From positions 62,001 to 126,000 of the forward strand of contig CAWFOR010000012.1 in NCBI GenBank assembly GCA_963817485.1: a stretch of DNA of 64,000 nucleotides. The letters run 5' to 3'. Below the pieces are notes generated by a model that made no database searches, was not told the DNA's origin, and saw nothing but the letters and a program-made list of their open reading frames with translations. Below, piece by piece: positions 9,281 to 16,871 of this stretch. The translations under genes and the position numbers were made by a program. Source of the stretch: Hyphomicrobium_A sp963817485 (GTDB lineage Bacteria; Pseudomonadota; Alphaproteobacteria; Rhizobiales; Hyphomicrobiaceae). Position 1 is the first letter of the stretch. Each line of letters starts with the position of its first letter.

Positions 9281-10123
9281 TTAGCGCCAGGAGATCTCGA
9301 AGGGGGAGAACTGCAAGCTGCCCGGGGCGGCAGGCGGCTGGCGCGCGTAGCCGATGTCGGCCAGCACGCCGATGATCCCGTCGCCCTTGTTCTTGCGCAG
9401 CTCGATGCCAGTGTCCTCGGCCATGAGATCGCCGTCGGCCCACAGGCGGACGATGCCGTCGGCCGCACCGGGGGTGTTGAGCACGACTTCCTGCTGCACG
9501 CGCATCCAGTGGCCGGGCTCCAGCGGAAAGCCGGTCAAGTTTACGGCGCGGAAATCGAGGCCCGCCGGCGCGACGGAGAGCACGCCCTTGCCGTCCTCCG
9601 TCCACTCCAGCCGCGCCGAAAAGCGATCGGCTTTCTCCGACGTGGCCGGCGGTGGCGTGCCTCCGACGATGGCGGGGAGCACGCCGCCCCCTTCGTTGAA
9701 GGGGAATTTCTCCGGGACAAAGACGCTGTAGTCGAGGCAGGCGGCGGTCGCAGCTTTCATGCCGAGCGGCGTCCAGCGGAAATCGATCCCGTTGGTGTTG
9801 CGCTCGGACTGGGCAAGCTCGCCCGGCACGGGCGCGAGCTTGACCTCGAGCGCCGTCCCGGGAGCCTGATCGACGGTGACGACCTTGCTGTTGTCGAGGA
9901 CGCCCCATTCGCCGACGCCAGCGCGGCCCTGCAGCTCGATCGGCGACAGCGGGGCCGCGGCGGATGTGGTGAGCGAGAACCGCGTCGGCGCCGGATAGCG
10001 CGCGCGGCAGGGCTCCTTGCGCTCGGTCTGGAAGAAAGACCAGGCAACGTAGCAGATGACGGTTATACCGATCAGCACGCCGACGGCGTTGAAGATCAGA
10101 TTGTACGTCGCTCGATCGGTCAC
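9281..10123 (-). CDS. Membrane-anchored polysaccharide-lyase-14-like protein
   Basis: About 280 residues with a GTG start at 10123 preceded by GGCGAGAAG. One hydrophobic span (about residues 8-30) anchors a beta-rich extracytoplasmic domain. Segments such as FPFNEGGGVLPAIVGG, HWMRVQQEVVLNTPG and DGIVRLWADGDL resemble the jelly-roll fold of polysaccharide lyase family 14 and related concanavalin-like domains. That comparison is from memory of the family pattern and no catalytic residues could be confirmed. The same frame stays open to an ATG at 10264, but the added residues are basic and non-conserved. It is on the same strand as the HtrA-like gene, 98 bp upstream of it. Carbohydrate binding or cleavage at the cell surface is a guess. 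Confidence 0.6.
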   Translation of the reverse strand: MTDRATYNLIFNAVGVLIGITVICYVAWSFFQTERKEPCRARYPAPTRFSLTTSAAAPLSPIELQGRAGVGEWGVLDNSKVVTVDQAPGTALEVKLAPVPGELAQSERNTNGIDFRWTPLGMKAATAACLDYSVFVPEKFPFNEGGGVLPAIVGGTPPPATSEKADRFSARLEWTEDGKGVLSVAPAGLDFRAVNLTGFPLEPGHWMRVQQEVVLNTPGAADGIVRLWADGDLMAEDTGIELRKNKGDGIIGVLADIGYARQPPAAPGSLQFSPFEISWR

Positions 10124-10417
10124 GTGCTTCTCGCCGTTGTCCGCGACGGGCGCCCACCTTCTGATCGCTTGCTTAGCGCCTAGACCGTTAATTTCTGTTG
10201 GCGGCCGATTGGATAGCGGGCGGTTAAGCGCATGGCGGCCGGCAGCGCGCCTCCTGTCATGCACAGGAAAATACCGGCCCCGGGTCTGCGCGGCGCCTCG
10301 GCAAATGCCGAAGGCCCTACAATCCGGGCTTCCCTCGACAGCGCCTTTTTTTGCGCCGCGGAGTGCGTTACACGGGTTGCGGGGTGCGCAAACGATTCTG
10401 AACGCGAGGAGAGGGGC

Positions 10418-11338
10418 ATGTCTCTTAGGCTGGTGTTTGCGAGTCTGGTGCTGGCGACGGTCGCCTTGGGTGCAACGGCACAGGCGATGGACGCCAAGGT
10501 CGCGCCCATGGGCCCCGTGCTCAAGGCCGGCAAGGCCGGCTCGGCGGTGGTCGAGGTACGGCGCCGCTCGCGCGACGTGGAGACGCGACCCACGGCGCCC
10601 GAGAAGACGGATGCGCTGCAGGGCAAGCCGACGAACAACGGCGAGGTTCTGTTCGGCACGCAGGATGTCGGCTTCCTCGTCGACCGCGACGTGATCCGCG
10701 TCGGGCCGGAGATCGGCAAGTTCGACCGCATCCGGCTGCGCGTGCTCAAGAACGACATCTTCATCACCGAGCTGAAGGCCATCTACGACAACGGCGACAG
10801 CGAGACGCTTCTGAAGGACGCCAAGATCGGCAGCGACCGCAAGACCGACTGGATCGCGCTCAAGAACAAGGGCTTTATCAAGGAGCTGCAGCTCGTCTAT
10901 CGCTCCAAGCCGGACTTCAAGGGCCAGGCGCGGGTCGAGGTGTTCGGCGAATATGCGCCGGGCTGGCTCGGGCCGGATGGCGAGGGCCGCAAGTACAACA
11001 ACGGCTGGGTGCTGCTCGGCACCGACACGGCGGGCTCAGTCGGCTTCGACCAGGTAAAGATCCCGGTCGGCGACAACCAGGGCTTCAAGCAGCTCCGCGT
11101 CTCCGTGAAGGACCGCGACATCACCATGACCAAGCTCGCGGTCGTCTATGCGGACGGTGCCAAGGACGACGTCGAGAACGACCGCATCAAGGTTGCGGCG
11201 GACGAGGCATTCGGTCCCGTGGATCTCAAGAAGGACGGCTCGATCAAGGAGATCCAGGCGACGTGGCGCTCGCGCGTGCTGGCGACATCGAAGCGCGACA
11301 AGGCCTACGCGACGGTGGAGGTCTGGGGCCACCATTGA
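10418..11338 (+). CDS. Secreted protein with two DUF2541-like repeats
   Basis: A 306-residue protein with a clear signal peptide (residues 1-24, ending AQAMDA). Two homologous beta-rich domains follow, about residues 70-180 and 190-305. Each runs from a FLVDRDVIRVG-like or WVLLGTDTAG-like strand through FDRIRLRVLKNDI / FKQLRVSVKDRDI and a V/IYxxGxxxx segment to a KxIxELQLVYRS / KEIQATWRS strand and an ARVEVFG / ATVEVWG end. The pattern fits the DUF2541 family of unknown function. GAGGAGAGGGG precedes the start at 10418. It stands alone on the plus strand. It is probably periplasmic, with no known reaction. Confidence 0.82.
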   Translation: MSLRLVFASLVLATVALGATAQAMDAKVAPMGPVLKAGKAGSAVVEVRRRSRDVETRPTAPEKTDALQGKPTNNGEVLFGTQDVGFLVDRDVIRVGPEIGKFDRIRLRVLKNDIFITELKAIYDNGDSETLLKDAKIGSDRKTDWIALKNKGFIKELQLVYRSKPDFKGQARVEVFGEYAPGWLGPDGEGRKYNNGWVLLGTDTAGSVGFDQVKIPVGDNQGFKQLRVSVKDRDITMTKLAVVYADGAKDDVENDRIKVAADEAFGPVDLKKDGSIKEIQATWRSRVLATSKRDKAYATVEVWGHH

Positions 11339-11374
11339 GGGCGCGTTGCTGCTCGGCGACCAAGAAATCGGTGC

Positions 11375-11917
11375 CTAGCGCCGAAATTGGCTTTCTACCA
11401 GTTCACTTATGCGGAACGACATCATTTGAGAGCTGACTTGAAATCGCTTTGCTAGGTCTGCGATCAGCGCTTCATCCTCCACGTCAACCACGGCGTTAGA
11501 GAGATGCTGGCGCAAGAGGTACCGTGGGACTAGCAACTCGGCAGCAAAGCTATTGGCTTCAACTTCCTTGGGGTCAAAACCACTCGATGAATGTGAACCT
11601 CTCGCAAGGGCAATGAACTTCTTGTCGACATGTACCTCTTCGCCGATCTCCTTCAGATGCATCACGAAATGCCCAATCTCGTGCGCAATCGTGAAGCGCT
11701 GGCGATTACGATGATGTAGGGAGTTTACCGCTACCACCGGGTCGCCATGTAGGAAGATCATGCCTGAAAGCTGATCCTCCAGCGGTACAAGCTTGACCTC
11801 GATACCAAGCCGTTCGGCGATGGCCTCTACAGGAATGGGGGCACGAGCGATCCCCATTGACGCGAGAACCTCTCTCGCTTGTTGCTTAGGATCGAGATTC
11901 CTTCTCGTCCCGGCCAT
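11375..11917 (-). CDS. ImmA/IrrE-family metallopeptidase
   Basis: A 180-residue zinc peptidase with the gluzincin motif in FTIAHEIGHFVMH (H79, E80, H83) and a downstream glutamate in PKEVEANSFAAELLVP, the family's third ligand region. Relatives cleave a partner XRE repressor and relieve repression after stress or during mobile-element induction. The start overlaps the stop of the upstream XRE gene as TAATG, a tightly coupled ImmR/ImmA-style pair. Codon use is less GC-rich than in neighbouring core genes, suggesting acquisition. No integrase or element backbone is visible, so the pair may be a remnant or a stand-alone regulator. Confidence 0.92.
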   Translation of the reverse strand: MAGTRRNLDPKQQAREVLASMGIARAPIPVEAIAERLGIEVKLVPLEDQLSGMIFLHGDPVVAVNSLHHRNRQRFTIAHEIGHFVMHLKEIGEEVHVDKKFIALARGSHSSSGFDPKEVEANSFAAELLVPRYLLRQHLSNAVVDVEDEALIADLAKRFQVSSQMMSFRISELVESQFRR

Positions 11918-12261
11918 TACCCTTCCCTTCGTGTGCTGGCACGTTGGATTGTGCGAACAAGTGTTGCCACTTCATCCTGTTCGAGTTTGCTGAGCTTCAG
12001 CGATGACCGAATTCGCCGCGATTCCGCCTTGACGAGCCTTGTCTCGTTGATCGGCAAGAGTGCCGACGGAACAATTTCCAACGCGGCTGCGATGCTAAAA
12101 AGCTGATGGAGCAGTATCCGCTGGCGGCCACTTTCAATGTTGGCAATGGATGCCCGGGATAGGCCAGCTAGCTTGGCGACTGAGGCCTGTGTTTTCCCGA
12201 GGCGCTCACGGTGGGAACGTACCAGGACCCCGAGGCGGGAATATACGTCCGATTCGTTCAT
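11917..12261 (-). CDS. XRE-family helix-turn-helix repressor
   Basis: A 114-residue protein with an N-terminal HTH_3 domain (about residues 10-65): LGVLVRSHRERLGKTQASVA, LAGLSRASIANIESGRQRI. The C-terminal half (66-114) is charged and helical, probably for dimerisation or as a cleavage target. It sits immediately upstream of the metallopeptidase gene with one-base overlap, the arrangement of ImmR-ImmA pairs. Its own promoter region (12262-12420) is shared with the divergent DUF2188 gene, the natural place for an operator, although no clear palindrome was found. Similar XRE plus ImmA pairs also occur in type II toxin-antitoxin loci. Confidence 0.92.
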   Translation of the reverse strand: MNESDVYSRLGVLVRSHRERLGKTQASVAKLAGLSRASIANIESGRQRILLHQLFSIAAALEIVPSALLPINETRLVKAESRRIRSSLKLSKLEQDEVATLVRTIQRASTRREG

Positions 12262-12420
12262 GACCCCTTATGAATCAAGCTGCGACTTAGGTCAATGACG
12301 CAAACATTAGATTGTATTGCTGTCATAGTACGTATACGTCGGATTGCAGTATTGACTCATGCGTCCTTCCATGAGAACGTCTCAGCCATGGTTGAATCTT
12401 TGGCTTCCATGGAGGGTTTG

Positions 12421-12648
12421 ATGGCCAAGAATAGCGATCAACATGTGGTCCCGCATGGGGATGGATGGGCAGTTCGCGGTAGCGGAAATAGCCGTGTGAC
12501 GTCCACGCATCGAACCCAGGCGGAGGCCATCGATGCAGGGCGCGCGATAGCGGAGAATAAGCGCTCCGAGCTAGTAATCCATCGTCCGGACGGGCGCATT
12601 CGTGACAAGGACTCACACGGCCACGACCCGTTTCCGCCGCGTGGATAG
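12421..12648 (+). CDS. DUF2188-family small protein
   Basis: A 75-residue protein beginning MAKNSDQHVVPHGDGWAVRG. It has the repeated beta-beta-alpha pattern of DUF2188: HVVPxGDGWAVRGxGxSR, then AEAIDAGRAIAENKRSELVI and a GRIRDKDSHGHDPFPPRG tail. The family is common on mobile and accessory DNA and has no settled function. GGAGGG lies 5 bp before the ATG at 12421; the longer frame from 12295 adds atypical residues. It is divergent from the XRE/ImmA pair and 11 bp upstream of a second small gene that is frameshifted. Confidence 0.85.
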   Translation: MAKNSDQHVVPHGDGWAVRGSGNSRVTSTHRTQAEAIDAGRAIAENKRSELVIHRPDGRIRDKDSHGHDPFPPRG

Positions 12649-12659
12649 GGACCTAAGCG

Positions 12660-12960
12660 ATGTATACGAACCAGCAGATTGTGACCGACATCGTAGGGCA
12701 CATGCAGCGGTGCGGAGGAATGGCGCGCGACTGGTACGTCGGTATCGCTGCCAATGCTCGCGAACGGTTGTTTGGAGACCACGCGGTAAGTGAACAGGGC
12801 GATTCTTGGATCTTTCGCCAAGCATATTCGCATCTCGATGCTCGCGCGGTCGAGGACCACTTTCCACCAAACTGTCGGTGCACAAGGTGGTCCAGGCGGT
12901 GGCGATGCAGCGACGCTCTATGTCTACGCCTATCGCGTCGCGAGCCACACTGCGGAGTAA
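12660..12960 (+). pseudogene. Small GIY-YIG-like protein gene with a frameshift
   Basis: The frame opens at ATG 12660 and gives MYTNQQIVTDIVGHMQRCGG, ARDWYVGIAANARERLFGDH and SHLDARAVEDHF. It then turns into Arg/Cys-rich nonsense. If one base is skipped in the run CACTTTCCACC (12858-12868), the next frame continues HQTVGAQGGPGGGDAATLYV and ends VYAYRVASHTAE at a TAA at 12958. This suits a 99-residue protein. The WYVGIA..R..H..A.E arrangement recalls small GIY-YIG-nuclease-like proteins, with low certainty. The frameshift may be genuine decay or a sequencing error. It is paired with the DUF2188 gene. Confidence 0.6.
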
Positions 12961-12997
12961 GTATGGATCGGGCACGTTTTGGGACAATTGGCTCCCC

Positions 12998-15844
12998 TCA
13001 ACCGAACGCGCCCCAGTGGTGCGAGATGCCGGTGCCGATCTCGCGCACGAACTCGTAGGCCTGCTCCATCGGCTCGAGGATCTCCGTCTCGATGCGGCCG
13101 TAGTCGTCGATGCCGTGCGGTCGGTAGGTCGCCGGCTCGTCGAACGCGGCTGCGTCGTGCGCGCCGAGGCTGCGCCGCGGGAACGCCTGGCGCACGATCT
13201 GCACCACCGCCGGGATCTCGAGCCCGATCGCCCACTGGAAGATCTGGTCGTAGGAGACCTCGTTCGTCGGCGTGAAGCGCGGAAGCTGCGCGGCGAGGAT
13301 GAAGATGCGCATGATGAGCGCGAGCCGGATTGCCTGCAGGAGGTCGAGCTCGAGACGGTGGTCGTCGGGAATCTTGCCGCCTTCGAGCCCGATGTCCTCG
13401 AGTATGGAGTGCAGCTCGATGGCGTCGAGCCGCAGGTGGTGGGCGAGCCCGTTGATGGCGCCGGCGCGGTCGTCCTCCAGCAGGCGCGCGGCCAGCGTCT
13501 TGAACGCCGCCTCGTGGCCCGGCTCGCGGCCCCAGGAGGCCCGCAGCGCCCAGAAGCCCGCATCGAAGGGGATGGCGTTGGCGACGACGGCGTTGAGGCT
13601 CGAGATCTGCTTTGCGCGTGCAATCATCTCGATGAGGATGCGCAGTCGCGGGGAGCGCTTCGCCAGCTCCACGAAACGCTCGCGCTCCGAGCCGACGGCG
13701 GCGCCGAGGCCCGCGACCACGTTCGCCACGTAGCCGAACTGCTGCAGGATGGCGTTGTTGGGGATCGCGCGCATGCGGGCGGGGTCGCCGCGGTCGCTCG
13801 TGTGCTCGCCCTGACGCTTCACGGGACGCGAGCCGCTCTTGAACAGGAGGTTGGCCCCGAAGGCGCCGAGCAGCGCCCGATAGCCAGGATGGGCGAAGAG
13901 GTGCTGCTGGTAGGCACGCAGGCGGAGCTGGAAGTCGAGCGAGAGATTGATGTCGGTATAGAACGGGTCCTCGCCCTCGCCCGGGTCCTTGCCGGACATG
14001 ATGATGGTCGCGAGCGCGCGGGTCGCGAGCTCCCGGTCGCCGAAGAACAGGTAGCCGTCGCCACCCTGGAAGCTCGTCTCGTGCTTCACGGGGAGCGCGT
14101 GGCGGAAGAAGCGCCAGCGTGCTTCGCCCGAGAGGACGTAGCGCAGGCGGCGGCGCAGCGGGCCGGGATGGGCGCCGCGGCCCATGCTTTCGCCGTGGGT
14201 GGAGAAGATCAGCGTCTCGACGCCCGGCAGGTTGGCCTTGTGCACGACGTCGGCGAGGCCGAAGTGCAGGCGCTCGTGCGCGAGCCCTGCCGCGACCTGG
14301 CCGATGAAGCGGCCGGCATCCGAATAGCCGGTCTGCACGCACAGCCGGCCGCGCCCGCGCACATAATCGCGGTAGGCGTCCTCTACCAGCAGCCGCTCGA
14401 TCAGGCGCGGACCGGTCTCGAGTGCGGCGGGCGTCTCAAACAACGGCGAGATGTCGACGATGTCGTCGACGCCGAACAGCTTGGCGAAGAACAGCGCGAT
14501 CAGGATCGTTGCCGGGCTCTCGCATTCGGCAATGAGGTAGCGGATCGGCGTGTCGCGATCGACGTGCTTCACCATCTGCGCCGCAAGCGCGAACTGGCGG
14601 ATGGCGGTTGCGGTCTCGAGGTCGAGGGTCTCGAAGTTGACGCTCGCCGGCTTCACGTTGCGGATCATCTCGACGATGCGCGCGAGCGCCTGGCGCTCGC
14701 CGAGGTCGCGGGTCCACGGCTCATGCACGAAGGCGCGAAAGGCGTTGTTGATCTGCACCGCGTTGACGCGCAGGTGGATGTGCGACATCGAGAGGCCGTT
14801 GGCGCGCAACAGCCCCGAGATGCCGGTAATGGCGCGCTTCGACTTCGCGTCCGGTGCCGCCGCGATGAGCTGGTCGAACAGCTCGATCAGCGGCTCGGCG
14901 GAGACGAGATTGTAGCCGTCCCCGCGCGTGATCGCGTTGGCGGCCTCCGACAGCGTGAAGCCGCCGGGGCCGATCTGCTCGAGCGCGGCGATCTGCTCGT
15001 CGACGGCCGCGATCGCGAGGTCGAGCTTGCCCGTGAGCTGCCGCGACAGCCGCTGCACTTCCGCGCCGCTGTCAACGGCGCTCTTGAGGGCAAGGAAGCG
15101 GTCGCGGATGTCGTTCAGCGCCGCCTGCTTCTCGCGCAGGCGGATCAGAAACGAGAAGGTCCACTTTATGTCCGTGCGGCCGTCGAGATCGTAGCCCACC
15201 CAGGACGCGATCGACGCGAGCCGCGGCGCAAGCTTCCACGCCTTGTCGCCGTAGCGTGCAACCGCGACCTCGTAGAAGCGGTCGAGCAGCTCGACGTAGG
15301 CCTCGCGCAGGTGGCCGACCGCAGCCTGCACTGCGGCGTGCTCGTACTCGAGCGTGATGGGACTGTCGGGCCGGTGCGGCAGGCCGATCGGCTTGTCGGC
15401 GGCGCCATCGGAGACCGCGATCTCGACGATGCGGCGCGAGAGCGCGGCCGAAAGCCCGAACGTGGGGTGCGCGGTCAAGACGATGCCGGTGCGCGCCCGC
15501 TCCCAGCGGGCCTTGAAGGTCTCGAAGTCGGCGTCCTTCGCCGTTTGCTCGATGTAGACCGAGAACTCCTTGAGCGTCGTCGCCGGGTCGACGAAGCCGT
15601 CGCGGGCGCGCAGCTCGCGCGCGCGCTCGACGCAGGCTCGATCCATGAGCCGGCTCGCGAGCGCCTTGAGCTCCTCGAAGGTGATCTCGCCCGCCTCGAG
15701 CCGGCGCGACAGGTCGAAGGCGACGCTGACGATCGGGTTGAGCGCCGGCGTGTCGGGGATCTGCCGGCGGAGAGCGCGCAAGTCATCGCGCAACTTGAGC
15801 TCGTCGAGCTTGGCGTGCGCGGGCTTTCTCACTTCGTCCTGCAT
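12998..15844 (-). CDS. ppc: Phosphoenolpyruvate carboxylase, divergent methylotroph type
   Basis: A 948-residue enzyme. It carboxylates phosphoenolpyruvate to oxaloacetate, the CO2-fixing step of the serine cycle. VLTAHPTFG (about 122-130) matches the catalytic-histidine motif, with Phe where most PEPCs have Glu. The mobile-loop region reads STHGESMGRGAHPG instead of the usual Gly-rich loop, and the C-terminus ends SHHWGAFG rather than the usual NTG. These differences mark a separate PEPC lineage seen in serine-cycle methylotrophs. GAGGAGAG precedes the start at 15844. It is the last gene of sga-mcl-mtkA-mtkB-ppc. A long open frame on the opposite strand is a codon-bias shadow. Confidence 0.93.
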   Translation of the reverse strand: MQDEVRKPAHAKLDELKLRDDLRALRRQIPDTPALNPIVSVAFDLSRRLEAGEITFEELKALASRLMDRACVERARELRARDGFVDPATTLKEFSVYIEQTAKDADFETFKARWERARTGIVLTAHPTFGLSAALSRRIVEIAVSDGAADKPIGLPHRPDSPITLEYEHAAVQAAVGHLREAYVELLDRFYEVAVARYGDKAWKLAPRLASIASWVGYDLDGRTDIKWTFSFLIRLREKQAALNDIRDRFLALKSAVDSGAEVQRLSRQLTGKLDLAIAAVDEQIAALEQIGPGGFTLSEAANAITRGDGYNLVSAEPLIELFDQLIAAAPDAKSKRAITGISGLLRANGLSMSHIHLRVNAVQINNAFRAFVHEPWTRDLGERQALARIVEMIRNVKPASVNFETLDLETATAIRQFALAAQMVKHVDRDTPIRYLIAECESPATILIALFFAKLFGVDDIVDISPLFETPAALETGPRLIERLLVEDAYRDYVRGRGRLCVQTGYSDAGRFIGQVAAGLAHERLHFGLADVVHKANLPGVETLIFSTHGESMGRGAHPGPLRRRLRYVLSGEARWRFFRHALPVKHETSFQGGDGYLFFGDRELATRALATIIMSGKDPGEGEDPFYTDINLSLDFQLRLRAYQQHLFAHPGYRALLGAFGANLLFKSGSRPVKRQGEHTSDRGDPARMRAIPNNAILQQFGYVANVVAGLGAAVGSERERFVELAKRSPRLRILIEMIARAKQISSLNAVVANAIPFDAGFWALRASWGREPGHEAAFKTLAARLLEDDRAGAINGLAHHLRLDAIELHSILEDIGLEGGKIPDDHRLELDLLQAIRLALIMRIFILAAQLPRFTPTNEVSYDQIFQWAIGLEIPAVVQIVRQAFPRRSLGAHDAAAFDEPATYRPHGIDDYGRIETEILEPMEQAYEFVREIGTGISHHWGAFG

Positions 15845-15900
15845 ACGCTCTCCTCTCTACGCAAACCGCCGCGGCTGCGCAGGGTTCGGGAACGCCAGGT

Positions 15901-15928
15901 CGGGGCCTGCAGGCATGAGCAGGCCCCG
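15901..15928. repeat. Intercistronic stem-loop between mtkB and ppc
   Basis: A perfect 10-bp inverted repeat, CGGGGCCTGC and GCAGGCCCCG, surrounds an 8-nt loop 30 bp after the mtkB stop and 57 bp before the ppc start. No T-run follows on the minus strand, so it is more likely an mRNA stability or partial-termination element than a full terminator. Confidence 0.55.
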
Positions 15929-15930
15929 GA

Positions 15931-15958
15931 CTTGATGCGCCGCTCTTGATGCGCCGCT
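15931..15958. repeat. Exact tandem 14-bp duplication at the mtkB 3' end
   Basis: The unit CTTGATGCGCCGCT occurs twice in direct succession, reaching the last bases of the mtkB stop region. It probably arose by replication slippage. It lies against the stem-loop at 15901-15928. Confidence 0.7.
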
Positions 15959-16857
15959 TAAGCGACCTTCTTCATCTGCGACAGCACTTTCGCCACTGTC
16001 GAGCCCATCTCGGACGGCGTCGGGGCGATGGTCACGCCGCAGCCCTTCAGGATCTCGACCTTCTCCGGCGCTGATTCGCCAAACGCGGAGATGATCGCGC
16101 CCGCGTGGCCCATTTTGCGCCCCTTGGGTGCCGAGAGGCCAGCGATATAGGCAACGACCGGCTTCTTCATGTGGTCGCGCACGTAGACGCCGGCTTCGGC
16201 CTCCTGCGGGCCGCCGATCTCGCCGATGATGAGCACGGCGTCGGTCTCCGGGTCCTTCTCGAAATACTCGAGCACGTCGCGGAACGAGCTGCCGTTGATC
16301 GGATCGCCGCCGATGCCGACCGAGGTCGACACGCCGACGCCGAGCGCCTTGAGCTGCGACGCGGCCTCGTATCCGAGCGTGCCCGAACGGCCCACGATGC
16401 CGATGCGGCCGGGCAGGTAGATGTGCCCCGGCATGATGCCGAGCATGGCTTTGCCCGGGCTGATGGTGCCGGCGCAGTTGGGTCCGGTCAGCACCATGCG
16501 GTTTTCTTTCTTGTAGCGGCGCATGTAGCGCTTCACGCGGATCATGTCCTGGGCGGGAATGCCGTCGGTGATGCACACGCAGTAGCGGATGCCGCCGTCG
16601 GCGGCTTCCATGATCGCGTCCGCCGCGAACGGAGGCGGCACGAACACGATTGATGCCTGCGCGCCCGTCTCCTCCACCGCACCCTTCACGGTGTTGAACA
16701 CAGGCCGCCCGAGGTGGGTCGTGCCGCCTTTGCCGGGCGTTACGCCGCCGACCACGTTGGTGCCGTAGTCGATCATTTCCTGGGCGTGGAAGGTGCCGAT
16801 GCGCCCGGTGAAGCCCTGGATCAGCACAGGGGTGTTCTCGTTGATGAAGATAGCCAT
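15958..16857 (-). CDS. mtkB: Malate-CoA ligase (malate thiokinase) alpha subunit
   Basis: A 299-residue protein of the succinyl-CoA synthetase alpha family. With MtkA it converts malate, CoA and ATP to malyl-CoA in the serine cycle. It shows the CoA-binding N-terminus (VLIQGFTGRIGTFHAQEMID), the GPNCAGTISPGKAMLGIMPG segment, and the active-site histidine in GRKMGHAGAIISAFG. It is assigned to malate rather than succinate because it lies between malyl-CoA lyase and PEP carboxylase, apart from any 2-oxoglutarate dehydrogenase genes. GGGAGA precedes the start at 16857, 14 bp after mtkA. The specificity is inferred from context. Confidence 0.93.
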   Translation of the reverse strand: MAIFINENTPVLIQGFTGRIGTFHAQEMIDYGTNVVGGVTPGKGGTTHLGRPVFNTVKGAVEETGAQASIVFVPPPFAADAIMEAADGGIRYCVCITDGIPAQDMIRVKRYMRRYKKENRMVLTGPNCAGTISPGKAMLGIMPGHIYLPGRIGIVGRSGTLGYEAASQLKALGVGVSTSVGIGGDPINGSSFRDVLEYFEKDPETDAVLIIGEIGGPQEAEAGVYVRDHMKKPVVAYIAGLSAPKGRKMGHAGAIISAFGESAPEKVEILKGCGVTIAPTPSEMGSTVAKVLSQMKKVA

Positions 16858-16871
16858 GTGAACGTGTCTCC

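Noticed and set aside
9183..10157. N-terminal extension of the HtrA-like gene through the neighbouring gene
   Set aside because: The frame is open but Arg-rich, overlaps a better gene on the same strand, and a good ribosome site precedes the start at 9182.
12858..12868. Programmed +1 frameshifting in the small gene
   Set aside because: No slippery-plus-stop context or downstream structure of a known recoding site is present; an indel is simpler.
12806..15949. Very long plus-strand open frame of over 1,000 codons opposite ppc
   Set aside because: It is Arg/Asp/Glu/Val-rich with no domain and exactly mirrors the ppc codons. In GC-rich DNA the reverse frame of a highly biased gene often lacks stops.
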